This document shows, piece by piece, positions 18,364 to 26,157 of a stretch of DNA of 64,000 nucleotides (positions are counted from its first letter, which is position 1; every line of letters starts with the position of its first letter). The DNA comes from Acinetobacter sp. CS-2 (GTDB lineage: Bacteria > Pseudomonadota > Gammaproteobacteria > Pseudomonadales > Moraxellaceae): positions 2,852,001-2,916,000 of the forward strand of contig NZ_CP067019.1 of the NCBI RefSeq assembly GCF_016599715.1. The letters run 5' to 3'. A model generated the notes under the pieces. It saw nothing but the letters and a program-made list of their open reading frames with translations. It was not told the origin of the DNA and did no database searches. The translations under genes were made by a program, and so were the position numbers.

Positions 18364-18896
18364 CCAATCACTTAGCCAAGAATCATAAAATTAGTGATTT
18401 ATTTCGTCATCTTCAAGTTGGTCAAACTGAATGTCGTAAACGACGTATTTGGGTTGGTCGAGTGAAACTGTATATTAGTGCGCTACGATTAGAAGATGGA
18501 GAGCTTTTACTTGTTGTTTCTCCTATGTTTAATGCTTCTGCTATTCGTGATTATGCATTACGCTGGGAAATCGAAACGTTATTTAGTTGTCTCAAAGGAC
18601 GTGGATTCAATCTTGAAAATACTCGTTTAACAGACCCTAGACGAGTCAAGAAATTGATAGCAGTGCTAGCTATCGGTTTCTGTTGGTGCTATTTAACAGG
18701 TGAATGGCAACATGATCGGAAAAAAGCGATAAAAATAAAGAAGCATGGACGACTTTCAGTAAGTTTATTTCGCTACGGTTTGGACTATGTTCAAATGGCT
18801 ATTCTACGTTTGATTGGTTTTGGAAAAAAAGAAGAATTTAAGAAAGTGCTAGCAATTTTAAGAAAGAAAAAGCCTGATAGGACAAGGATCCTATGA
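18360..18896 (+). CDS. ISAba1-like transposase, OrfB part
   Basis: A 178-residue C-terminal half of the transposase. It contains the IS4-family Y-(2)-R-(3)-E-(6)-K signature region ([22 protein letters not shown]) with the catalytic Glu, followed by a basic C-terminus. The start at GTG 18360 overlaps the OrfA stop. It is complete and identical to the copy at 62337-62873, so the element looks functional. Confidence 0.9.
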   Translation: MTNHLAKNHKISDLFRHLQVGQTECRKRRIWVGRVKLYISALRLEDGELLLVVSPMFNASAIRDYALRWEIETLFSCLKGRGFNLENTRLTDPRRVKKLIAVLAIGFCWCYLTGEWQHDRKKAIKIKKHGRLSVSLFRYGLDYVQMAILRLIGFGKKEEFKKVLAILRKKKPDRTRIL

Positions 18897-18963
18897 AATT
18901 TGTCGTGTACAGAGAAAGATTTCATAAATTTAATCTTTTCATCATCTTGTTATAAAAAAACGG

Positions 18964-19524
18964 TTAGCCTTCCACCCGTTCAATCCATTCAATTGAACTG
19001 ACACGGAATAACTCACAGGCACCATCTCCAGTATCTGTCGGGGTCAAGGATGACGTCCAGACCAGATTTCTGTCTTTAATTTCAACCAGCTCGCCTTTTA
19101 GCCGCACCAAATCACCGCGTTTCACATGTTTAATCTGTTTGGCAATTTGAGGGTTAGCAGGAATGATGTGCATATTCGAAACCATTTGCATGGCTTGTTC
19201 GGCAGGCACTGGCAGGCGATCAATCTTCCAGTTTAAATAACGGTCATACTGATTAACTGAAATATGACGTGCAATTTCAGGCTCGGCAAACAGCCCCCAG
19301 CTCACGGCATAATCAATCGGTGAAAACTTCGCCTGTTCATCACTAGTATAAATTTTCGAACCTAGAATGCGAAAATCACCTTTAAACGATTGCAGTTTTT
19401 TGATTGACTGGTCTTTTGCCAGCGGAGCCAAGCCCTTCGCAATATTATAATCGACAGAAGCACTGGCACTCATTTGCAACATGCTGGTAGCAAGTAAAGT
19501 ACTGAATAATATTGACCTAACCAT
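18964..19524 (-). CDS. Secreted protein of unknown function
   Basis: A 186-residue protein with a typical signal peptide (MVRSILFSTLLATSMLQMSASAS, cleavage near ASA). I do not recognise the mature part. It contains DFRILGSKIYTSDEQAKFSPIDYAVSWGLFAEP, then a KRGDLVRLKGELVEIKDRNLVWTSSLTPTDTGDGACELFRVSSIEW region that resembles the domain of proteins reported near phage-type or membrane-damage genes, but I cannot name it. Before the IS insertion the chagasin-like gene began 39 bp after this stop, so the two probably formed an operon; the ISAba1-like element now separates them. Confidence 0.75.
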   Translation of the reverse strand: MVRSILFSTLLATSMLQMSASASVDYNIAKGLAPLAKDQSIKKLQSFKGDFRILGSKIYTSDEQAKFSPIDYAVSWGLFAEPEIARHISVNQYDRYLNWKIDRLPVPAEQAMQMVSNMHIIPANPQIAKQIKHVKRGDLVRLKGELVEIKDRNLVWTSSLTPTDTGDGACELFRVSSIEWIERVEG

Positions 19525-19605
19525 TTTTATGCCCCTAACGTATTCCTTGATTTCTAACTTAATTTTAAATGAGTAAACTTAAAAAAATATATGGACTTGG
19601 TAACA

Positions 19606-19760
19606 TTGACATACTCCCACCACTTTCACTTTGTTCCTTGCGAAACTCGTTTCTCAGGGATTCTAAAAGCAAAAGCTCTTAGGTGACTTCCTCACGGATT
19701 TCACTTGCTTTCTGCTTCACAGGGCGACCTTTACCGCATCCACCCTCCACAGACAAAACG
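19606..19760 (-). ncRNA. Candidate omega RNA (TnpB guide RNA) at the right end
   Basis: In IS200/IS605 elements the TnpB guide RNA overlaps the 3' end of tnpB and the right end, with the guide taken from the flank just beyond it. The minus-strand sequence here runs from the tnpB stop (19679) through a hairpin (GAAAC/GTTTC) to the putative end at 19606. The expected guide would be the minus-strand copy of 19586-19605. Placement is by analogy and has not been folded. Confidence 0.45.
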
Positions 19761-20983
19761 GTATGTCCTACCGCCAAAATGTTACGAGAAGCATTAATAT
19801 CCGCATTCTCGCTAAAGCCACACTCGACACAATTAAAGTTTGCCTGAGTGAGCCTGTTTTCTTTTGCAACGTGACCACATGAGCTACAAGTCTGACTTGT
19901 ATATCTAGGATCAACTTTAACGAGTAAACCACCTCGCCATTGTTGCTTGTAATCCAACATATCGACAAGCATCGACCAACCTTGATCCAGGATTGACTTG
20001 TTCAAGCGTGACTTGGCTTTTACATGCTTTCCTTTGTTCTCGATTGAGCCTCTGGCTGACTTCGACATATTGGCTACTTTTAAGTCCTCAACGACGATCA
20101 TTGCGTGGTTTTTGCTGAGCATTGTCGTGACTTTATGCAAGTAGTCATGCCGAATATTGGCAATATGATGGTGTAATTTATTGATCTTTAGATTAAGTTT
20201 TTTCCAATTTTGACTAAATTTGGTTTTCTTTCTCAACTTGCGTTGAAGTCTAGCCAACTTGACTTGATTGGCTTTAAAACTATTGATTGGTTTAAATACA
20301 TCACCATTGGATGTTGTAAGTAACTTTTTAACGCCTAAATCAATGCCAATCGCTGATTTTGATGGATGGATTGGTACTTCTACTGTGCTTTCAACACCAA
20401 AAGATATGTACCACTTACCAACATGCTTTGAGATTGTGACATTTTTGATTGTGCCAAGAATATCTTGTGATTTTCTGAATTTCACAACACCAATATCATT
20501 GGGTAACTTAACTTGATTACCTTTGACCCAACAATATCTATCAAATTGAACAATACGAATTGAATCATAACCATCAGATTTCTTTTTGAATCGCGGCATA
20601 AGCGGTCTAAGTTGAAGCTCAGTATCATCGGTCAACTTAAAGAATCTTGGTTTTTTGGCTTTAAATGGTTTTTGCTTTAATTTGGCTTGTTCTTTTGGGT
20701 TGAAAAACCTAGCCCAAGCATCACCAAGATCACGAACTTTTTGTTGAAGTGAAACGCCATTTGAGCTGTGTTCTAAAAAAGCACATTCAGGTTTTTTTCT
20801 GAGATCGGGTATTTTCTTAACCAGGTTATCCTTGGTGATGCGTTCATTCTTGGTAAGCATTTCAAATGAAATGGCTAAAACCTGATTCCAAACAAAACGT
20901 GCAGAGCCAAGCAACTTGTTTAAAACAAGCTCCTGTTCCGCATTAGGCTCAAGCCTAAATTTGTACGCTTTGTTGATTTTCAT
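19679..20983 (-). CDS. tnpB: TnpB, IS605-type RNA-guided endonuclease
   Basis: A 434-residue TnpB starting at ATG 20983 (MKINKAYKFRLEPNAEQ, the typical N-terminus); an upstream in-frame start at 21043 would add 20 atypical residues. The RuvC-like acidic residues are all present: Asp in AIGIDLGVKKLL, Glu in IVVEDLKVANM and Asp in ENADINASRNI. The zinc ribbon is intact (CSSCGHVAKENR...FNCVECG). TnpB proteins cut DNA under guidance of a right-end RNA and are ancestors of Cas12. The sequence shows no frameshift, so it may be active. It is divergent from tnpA with a gap of 59 bp. Confidence 0.93.
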   Translation of the reverse strand: MKINKAYKFRLEPNAEQELVLNKLLGSARFVWNQVLAISFEMLTKNERITKDNLVKKIPDLRKKPECAFLEHSSNGVSLQQKVRDLGDAWARFFNPKEQAKLKQKPFKAKKPRFFKLTDDTELQLRPLMPRFKKKSDGYDSIRIVQFDRYCWVKGNQVKLPNDIGVVKFRKSQDILGTIKNVTISKHVGKWYISFGVESTVEVPIHPSKSAIGIDLGVKKLLTTSNGDVFKPINSFKANQVKLARLQRKLRKKTKFSQNWKKLNLKINKLHHHIANIRHDYLHKVTTMLSKNHAMIVVEDLKVANMSKSARGSIENKGKHVKAKSRLNKSILDQGWSMLVDMLDYKQQWRGGLLVKVDPRYTSQTCSSCGHVAKENRLTQANFNCVECGFSENADINASRNILAVGHTVLSVEGGCGKGRPVKQKASEIREEVT

Positions 20984-21042
20984 CAATGAGTGTGCATGTG
21001 TTAATATATGTATAACACTATCACCAAATAAACACCCAATCA

Positions 21043-21441
21043 ATGACAGAAATATATAAAAACCGCAATTCAGCCTTTAATTTACACGTACACTTGGTAT
21101 TTATTACAAAGTACAGGAAGAAAATTTTAGGTGAGTTACACCATAAATATTTTATTGAGTGTGTATCTGAGATATGTAAAGAATTTGATGCAGAATTAAA
21201 AGAGTGTAATGGTGAAGCAGATCATGTTCACATGCTTATTCAGTACCCACCGACAGTTCAACTCAGTAAATTAGTTAATAATTTAAAATCTGTAACAAGC
21301 AGAAGAATGAGGAATGAATTTTTAGATTTACGTGGTAGCTATGCCAAGCCTGTTTTATGGTCACGATCTTACTTTGCAGGGTCGTGTGGTGGTGCGCCTT
21401 TGGATATTATTAAAAAGTACATTCAAAACCAACAAGGTTAA
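21043..21441 (+). CDS. tnpA: TnpA, IS200/IS605 Y1 transposase
   Basis: A 132-residue HUH transposase that moves the element as single-stranded DNA. It has the N-terminal HLVFITKYRKKIL block, the HUH motif in EADHVHMLIQYPP and the catalytic Tyr in IIKKYIQNQQG near the C-terminus. Length is normal. The RSYFAGSCGGAPLDIIKKYI segment is characteristic. It appears intact, so the element is probably autonomous. Confidence 0.94.
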   Translation: MTEIYKNRNSAFNLHVHLVFITKYRKKILGELHHKYFIECVSEICKEFDAELKECNGEADHVHMLIQYPPTVQLSKLVNNLKSVTSRRMRNEFLDLRGSYAKPVLWSRSYFAGSCGGAPLDIIKKYIQNQQG

Positions 21442-21589
21442 AATCTGTGAAATTCACCTCCACCCTGACTGTCGGGTAGAGTCCTCTTTCACTTTAAGAT
21501 AGAGATATATTCAGTCACTTTTTGTCTTATTTTCTGAGCTGAAGATTGGTTAAACTAAAATGATATAAAGAAAGAAAAATTAAGTGACA

Positions 21590-22213
21590 ATGATTTATAA
21601 ATTTTACCAGCAACACATTTTTCCGCATTTGCTCAATCAGGTGATGCAAACACCCAGCCTGATGGATCAGCGTCGCGAACTGCTACTCCCCATTACAGGC
21701 GAAGTGCTGGAAATTGGCTTTGGTACTGGGGTTAATCTGCCTTTTTATCAAAATGTCGATACCCTCTACGCCCTTGAACCGAATGCGGATATTTATCAGC
21801 TGGCGATTAAACGCGTACATGAAAGTGCCATTCACGTGCAGCATGTTCAGGCCAGTGCAGAAAAGCTGCCTTTTGCCGATCATAGTATCGATAATATTGT
21901 CAGTACCTGGACACTGTGCAGTATTGAACATCTGGATCAGGCTTTGGCAGAATTACATAGCGTACTCAAGCCTGGCGGAACCTTGCATCTGGTCGAACAT
22001 GTACTATCTTCTGACCGCCCGACACTGCAACATCTGCAAAACCTGCTGACACCCGTTCAAAAATGCCTTGCCGATGGCTGTCATCTGAACCGCAATATTG
22101 AACAGGCCTTGCTGGATGCAGATTTCAGCTTTAAAGAAAAATATTATCTGGATGCAGCCGGTATTCCTAAAATTGCACAGCGCATGCTGTTTGCGCGTGC
22201 GCAAAAACAGTAA
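21590..22213 (+). CDS. Class I SAM-dependent methyltransferase
   Basis: A 207-residue methyltransferase with motif I VLEIGFGTGVNLPFY, the acidic residue in ALEPNADIYQL, LPFADHSIDNIVSTWTLCSIEHLDQALAELHSVLKPGG (motifs of the Methyltransf_11 type) and LHLVEHV. ATG 21590 gives MIYKFYQQHIFPHLL; a GTG at 21584 in the same frame is an alternative. The substrate cannot be read from the sequence; relatives are often annotated as phospholipid or small-molecule methyltransferases. It lies just beyond the IS605 element, which may have displaced its promoter. The next gene is convergent. Confidence 0.88.
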   Translation: MIYKFYQQHIFPHLLNQVMQTPSLMDQRRELLLPITGEVLEIGFGTGVNLPFYQNVDTLYALEPNADIYQLAIKRVHESAIHVQHVQASAEKLPFADHSIDNIVSTWTLCSIEHLDQALAELHSVLKPGGTLHLVEHVLSSDRPTLQHLQNLLTPVQKCLADGCHLNRNIEQALLDADFSFKEKYYLDAAGIPKIAQRMLFARAQKQ

Positions 22214-22250
22214 GTCCTGAATTTAACGGCGTTTTATAAGCATCGCCGTT

Positions 22251-22718
22251 TTAATCATCAAAATCGATACGGACTGTTTCAAAACGTACCCGCCCTTCGC
22301 GTATGGCCTGGGCAATCGCCTGTTGACCTTTAGTCAGGCGTGCACCGCCGCTTTTAATATCAATCAGTACCACTTCGATATCATCGGGACTTCCTTCGCC
22401 ATCACGCAGGTCGGTATAACCATCAAACACTACATAATCGACCGGATCGCCCAGAAATTTGGCATCACTGGGTAAATACTGAAACTGGGGCATAATCGGT
22501 GCCAGCTGCTCTGCCATCTTGCCTTTTAATACTGCACGGCTGGTATTGACACTGCGTTTTTGCGCATGCGCCAAAGCCTGCTGATGCTCCAGCTCCAGTT
22601 CCGCAATGTACTGTTCATACTCTGCTTTAATGCGTCCATTTCGGGTATTGCTTAAAATCATGGTGGTGAGCACCACACCTATACACGCCCCAATCAGCAT
22701 TGCCATCCAAATGGACAT
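22251..22718 (-). CDS. Holliday-junction-resolvase-related protein with membrane anchor
   Basis: A 155-residue protein with an N-terminal membrane helix (residues 5-25), a charged helical segment rich in Glu and Gln (residues 28-60), then the region VLKGKMAEQLAPIMPQFQYLPSDAKFLGDPVDYVVFDGYTD...IEVVLIDIKSGGARLTKGQQAIAQAIREGRVRFE. This matches the family of endonucleases related to archaeal Holliday junction resolvase (Pfam PF10107), with the nuclease-fold pattern D-x-n-V-x-I-x-K. Its role is unknown. A membrane anchor on a nuclease-fold protein is odd but usual for this family. It is convergent with the methyltransferase and divergent from the ParA-like gene. Confidence 0.82.
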   Translation of the reverse strand: MSIWMAMLIGACIGVVLTTMILSNTRNGRIKAEYEQYIAELELEHQQALAHAQKRSVNTSRAVLKGKMAEQLAPIMPQFQYLPSDAKFLGDPVDYVVFDGYTDLRDGEGSPDDIEVVLIDIKSGGARLTKGQQAIAQAIREGRVRFETVRIDFDD

Positions 22719-22837
22719 TATTATTCCTTAATTTCAAAAATTACCGCTACTTATACCTTAAGACTTTTGTCCCGAGTCATATTCACTGCATCAAACAATG
22801 ATATGCTAGGACTGAGCAGAATAAAATCATCAGGGTT

Positions 22838-23482
22838 ATGAAAACTATCTTAATTGCCAATCAAAAAGGTGGATGCGGTAAAACCGTTACTGCAATTAAT
22901 CTGGCTGCCGCTTTGGCACAAAAGGGGTATAAAGTCGCACTTGCCGATGCCGATAATCAAAAATCAGCCTTGCAATGGTTAAAACAACGACCGCCAGAGG
23001 CGGCTCCTATTCAAAGTCTGGACTGGCGTCAGGAAAAATCAATTGGCGATGTACCTAAAAATATCGAATATCTGATTATTGATGCACCAGGAGCCTTATC
23101 TGGCGAGCATGCCGAACAATTAATCAGTGAAGCACATGCCATTATTACCCCATTGCAGCCGTCTTTCTTTGATATTGATAGTACGCGCCGTTTCCTGAAA
23201 CATTTACAGGATATTAAACGCATCCGCAAAGGGAAGGTACAGATTTTACTGTTGGCTAACCGCATGAAAGCAAACACTGCCAGTTCCAAAGATATTCAGG
23301 ATTTTTTCCAGAAAATTGAACAACAGCCGGTGGCCTGGATTTCCGAGCGTGCTGCCTATGCCCAGCTTGCCATGCAGGGACTGAGTATTTTTGATAAAAC
23401 ACAAAAAAACTATCGGGCTATGCAAGATCAATGGCAACCGCTGTTAAATGCGATTGTTGATGATCCCAGCGCCTGGTTTTAA
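22838..23482 (+). CDS. Orphan ParA-like ATPase
   Basis: A 214-residue P-loop ATPase with the deviant Walker [11 protein letters not shown] preceded by ILIANQ, switch I-like [13 protein letters not shown] and the Walker B-like LIIDAPGAL. It is shorter than chromosomal ParA, lacking an N-terminal HTH, and there is no parB next to it. Such stand-alone MinD/ParA-type ATPases position other cargo or plasmids; the cargo cannot be identified here. It is a single gene with its own terminator. I keep the call at family level. Confidence 0.88.
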   Translation: MKTILIANQKGGCGKTVTAINLAAALAQKGYKVALADADNQKSALQWLKQRPPEAAPIQSLDWRQEKSIGDVPKNIEYLIIDAPGALSGEHAEQLISEAHAIITPLQPSFFDIDSTRRFLKHLQDIKRIRKGKVQILLLANRMKANTASSKDIQDFFQKIEQQPVAWISERAAYAQLAMQGLSIFDKTQKNYRAMQDQWQPLLNAIVDDPSAWF

Positions 23483-23551
23483 TCGCATTAAATAGACACA
23501 GCGCAAACTTTTGCCTAGAAATGTGCAATAAATATTCATCACAACTTACCC

Positions 23552-23578
23552 AGCTCTCGTTCTCGGGAGCTTTTTTTT
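23552..23578 (+). terminator. Terminator after the ParA-like gene
   Basis: AGCTCTCG-TTCT-CGGGAGCT (one internal mismatch) is followed by a run of T. It lies 70 bases after the stop and just before the next gene's leader. Confidence 0.75.
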
Positions 23579-23613
23579 CGGTTAAGATGAACTCCGAACT
23601 TAGGAAGTAGTCA

Positions 23614-24741
23614 GTGAATTCAGTGCAACGTTACGCGCCCACATTACAAAAGGTTTTATTATTTGGACTATTTTTTGTCCTGATGTATTTGAGTTTTCAT
23701 GTGCTCAAGTATTTTATTGTACCTGTGGTTTGGGCGGCAATTATTGCCTATGTCACCTGGCCGCTGTATCAGTCGGTATTACGCATGTGTGGACAGCGCC
23801 CTACGCTAAGTGCCACAGTGATGATTCTTTCTGTGGTTCTGGTTCTGGGTTTACCGATTATTTTTGCCATTTTCATGTTACAGCATGAAGGGCGAAATCT
23901 GTATTACGAATTACAGAAACAGGTATTTTCCGGTCACCTGAATGTTCCTGACTTTATCCGGCAGTTACCTTTTATTGGCAAAGAAATTTCACGGACGTTA
24001 AGAGAGATTAATCAGGACCCGAACAGCATTATCCAGTCCGTCTCGATCTGGATTCAGGGTCATTTAAATTACGGGAAAGCGGTACTGAACGAAGTCAGCA
24101 AAAATCTGATCAAGCTCTGCTTTGCCGTGATGTCGTTATTTTTCTTTTACCGTGATGGTCACACCATTTTACATCAGGTCAGCAAAGCCCTGGAAATGGT
24201 GATTGGTCCGCGTATCCATCATTATATTGCCACCATTTCCGATACTACCCGTGCCGTGGTCTATGGCGTTGGATTGACTGCCATTGCCCAGTCGATACTG
24301 GCGGGCATCAGCTATTTTGTGGCCGATGTACCTAACCCGATGGTGCTGACCATTATTACCTTCCTGCTGGCACTGATTCCTTTTGGACCTCCGGTTGCCT
24401 ATACCTCTGTTTCACTGTGGTTATTTTCTCAGGGACATACCATTGAAGCGATTGGAGTGATGGTATGGGGCGTGTGTATTGTCAGTACCGCAGATAACGT
24501 GATCCGTCCTCTGGTGATTTCCGGTGCCACTCAAATTCCGTTCTTGCTGATCATGTTTGGTGTGCTGGGTGGACTGGCCAGCTTTGGTATGGTGGGATTA
24601 TTTGTCGGTCCGGTCATTCTGGCGGTATTACTGGCAATCTGGCGGGAATGGCTGCATGAAACCAATGAAACCGAAGGTTTAATGATGCCTAAAGCCACCC
24701 TTGCCCATGATATTGATGATGAAACGCATAACACTGATTAA
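23614..24741 (+). CDS. AI-2E transporter/PerM family permease
   Basis: A 375-residue membrane protein with about eight hydrophobic segments and the family's C-terminal pattern (LLALIPFGPPVAYTSVSLWLFSQGHTIEAIGVMVWGVCIVSTADNVIRPLVISGATQIPFLLIMFGVLGGLASFGMVGLFVGPVILA). Relatives are annotated as AI-2 exporters, Na+/H+ antiporters or generic permeases, so the substrate is uncertain. The start is GTG 23614 with a GGAAG ribosome site. It is the only gene between two terminators except for the following sodC, 116 bp away. Confidence 0.88.
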   Translation: MNSVQRYAPTLQKVLLFGLFFVLMYLSFHVLKYFIVPVVWAAIIAYVTWPLYQSVLRMCGQRPTLSATVMILSVVLVLGLPIIFAIFMLQHEGRNLYYELQKQVFSGHLNVPDFIRQLPFIGKEISRTLREINQDPNSIIQSVSIWIQGHLNYGKAVLNEVSKNLIKLCFAVMSLFFFYRDGHTILHQVSKALEMVIGPRIHHYIATISDTTRAVVYGVGLTAIAQSILAGISYFVADVPNPMVLTIITFLLALIPFGPPVAYTSVSLWLFSQGHTIEAIGVMVWGVCIVSTADNVIRPLVISGATQIPFLLIMFGVLGGLASFGMVGLFVGPVILAVLLAIWREWLHETNETEGLMMPKATLAHDIDDETHNTD

Positions 24742-24857
24742 GCTGGCAGATAAAAGTTAAGAAACTTATACATTGCACTACTTAAATCACCTGGTCTTGC
24801 ATCCACGACTTTGTTTCAATGGTGCCAATTATAAGAAAAATCGGGATGCTTCGAGTC

Positions 24858-25406
24858 ATGAAAACATTATTTAAACCAGGTGCAATGGCAACACTTGGTG
24901 CCATATTTTTAGCGGGTTGTGCCGGCACCATGCCCATAAACGAACATAAAGCGCAACGTGTCACGGTCAATGCCGTCACTGCGCAAGGTGTGGGCAATAA
25001 AATCGGGACTGTAGAATTACGCGATAGCCCGGCTGGTCTGGTCATCAATACCGATTTAAGTGATCTGCCACCCGGCCCTCACGGGTTCCATATTCATGAA
25101 AAAGGCTTCTGTGGCCCGGCAGAAAAAGATGGCAAAATGGGCGCTGCCCTTGCCGCAGGCGGTCATTTCAATCCAAACCAGGCGCCACATCACGGTACGC
25201 CACTCACTGGCCATCTAGGCGATTTACCCCTCATTACAGTGGATGCTTCAGGAAAATCCCAGGAAAAACTGGTGGCCCCACGTTTAAAACTGGCTGATAT
25301 TCAAGGCCTGGCGATTATGATCCATGCCGGTGGCGATAACTATGCCGATGAGCCCAAACCCTTAGGTGGTGGTGGAGAACGGATCGCCTGTGGTGTGATT
25401 CAATAA
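24858..25406 (+). CDS. sodC: Periplasmic Cu/Zn superoxide dismutase lipoprotein
   Basis: SodC dismutates superoxide in the periplasm. From ATG 24858 (MKTLFKPGAMATLGAIFLAGC) the product is 182 residues with a lipobox LAGC, so it is probably membrane-anchored; earlier in-frame starts exist at 24819 and 24846. The copper ligands are visible in HGFHIHEKGFC and in AIMIHAGGDNY, with the bridging/zinc histidines and Asp in AAGGHFNPNQAPHHG...GHLGDL. The disulfide cysteines are GFCGP and IACGV. Length is normal for bacterial SodC. A terminator follows. Confidence 0.93.
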   Translation: MKTLFKPGAMATLGAIFLAGCAGTMPINEHKAQRVTVNAVTAQGVGNKIGTVELRDSPAGLVINTDLSDLPPGPHGFHIHEKGFCGPAEKDGKMGAALAAGGHFNPNQAPHHGTPLTGHLGDLPLITVDASGKSQEKLVAPRLKLADIQGLAIMIHAGGDNYADEPKPLGGGGERIACGVIQ

Positions 25407-25430
25407 TGTATCCCTAAAACCATAAAATCC

Positions 25431-25457
25431 AAAAGCAGGCAGAGTGTCTGCTTTTTT
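25431..25457 (+). terminator. Terminator after sodC
   Basis: AAAAGCAG, 9-nt loop, CTGCTTTTTT hairpin with T-run, about 25 bases after the sodC stop. Confidence 0.75.
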
Positions 25458-25697
25458 ATGATGACCTGACAATCAGAAATCATACTGAGCCATATTGGGG
25501 TTGATAAATTTACAGCACTACGGAAAAAGTAGGCTATATCTATAACAATTGAACTTTAGAAAAACCCTGAATTGCCTGAAAGACCGATTTCAATACGCGA
25601 TTATAAGTATTTGATAATTTTTTAAAATACATTCTATTTTCATTCACCACTACGACAATATTCGGTACACTCAGGGTTCATTCTCATAGATTTAAAC

Positions 25698-26009
25698 ATG
25701 ACCATGAATATTCAAACTTTACGTGTTGTCGGTCTTTTAGAAGGACTTTCCTTTCTGTTGCTTCTTTTCATCGCTATGCCGATGAAATATATGTTCGATA
25801 ATCCAATCTTGGTGAAATATGTCGGCATGGGACACGGCGTACTGTTTATCCTGTTTTTAATTGTTTTGTTTATCGTGTGCGAAAAACAGAAATGGTCGAT
25901 TCAGATGTTTATTCTGGGTTTAATCGCATCTATTTTACCGTTTGGCACTTTTGTTTTCGATCGTAAGTTGAAGGCTGTTGAGCAGCCGATTGCTGAATCC
26001 AAGTTATAA
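25698..26009 (+). CDS. DUF3817 family small membrane protein
   Basis: A 103-residue protein with three hydrophobic segments. The N-terminal LRVVGLLEGLSFLLLLFIAMPMKYMFDNPILVKYVGMGHGVLFILFL matches the DUF3817 family, whose function is unknown. Two in-frame ATGs (25698, 25704) are possible starts. It stands alone after a 240-bp AT-rich intergenic stretch in which I saw no operator. The start of the DUF is close to the N-terminus, so the gene is complete. Confidence 0.85.
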   Translation: MTMNIQTLRVVGLLEGLSFLLLLFIAMPMKYMFDNPILVKYVGMGHGVLFILFLIVLFIVCEKQKWSIQMFILGLIASILPFGTFVFDRKLKAVEQPIAESKL

Positions 26010-26074
26010 TTTCTGATTAAAAGGCTATTTTCTTTTTCAGGAAATAATAAGGATACACCCTCATTTCCTACTGG

Positions 26075-26101
26075 AAGAAAATACTGATTTGAAATCAGTA
26101 T
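26075..26101 (-). terminator. Terminator for the craA-like gene
   Basis: On the minus strand ATACTGATTT-CA-AATCAGTAT is followed by TTTCTTCC, about 60 bases beyond the MFS gene's stop. Confidence 0.6.
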
Positions 26102-26157
26102 ATTCCCCTCCTTTCAGGAGATGAGCAGCGCTGCTACGCAAGGGAGAGGTCTGAATA

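Larger units (their letters stand above)
17735..18914 (+). mobile_element. ISAba1-like element (IS4 family), copy 1
   Basis: Exactly 1180 bp, with ends CTTTGTACACGAC and GTCGTGTACAGAG and a 9-bp duplication AAAGATTTC (17726-17734 and 18915-18923). Size, end sequence and duplication length match ISAba1 (IS4 family, IS10 group). The transposase appears to differ from the classical ISAba1 protein at many positions, so this is probably a related isoform. A second, inverted copy is at 62319-63498. ISAba1 is known to carry an outward promoter at the end preceding its transposase; here that end faces the chagasin-like gene. Confidence 0.93.
19606..21500 (-). mobile_element. IS200/IS605-family element with divergent tnpA and tnpB (ends approximate)
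   Basis: The unit holds a Y1 transposase (plus strand) and a TnpB (minus strand) in divergent order, the IS605 layout. Subterminal hairpins suited to single-strand recognition are visible: CTCCACCC / GGGTAGAG at 21458-21481 beyond tnpA, and GAAAC-TC-GTTTC near 19641-19652 beyond tnpB. The sequence TTGACATACTCCCACC at 19606 resembles a right end read on the opposite strand. No terminal inverted repeat or target duplication is expected. Exact ends are estimates. Confidence 0.75.
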
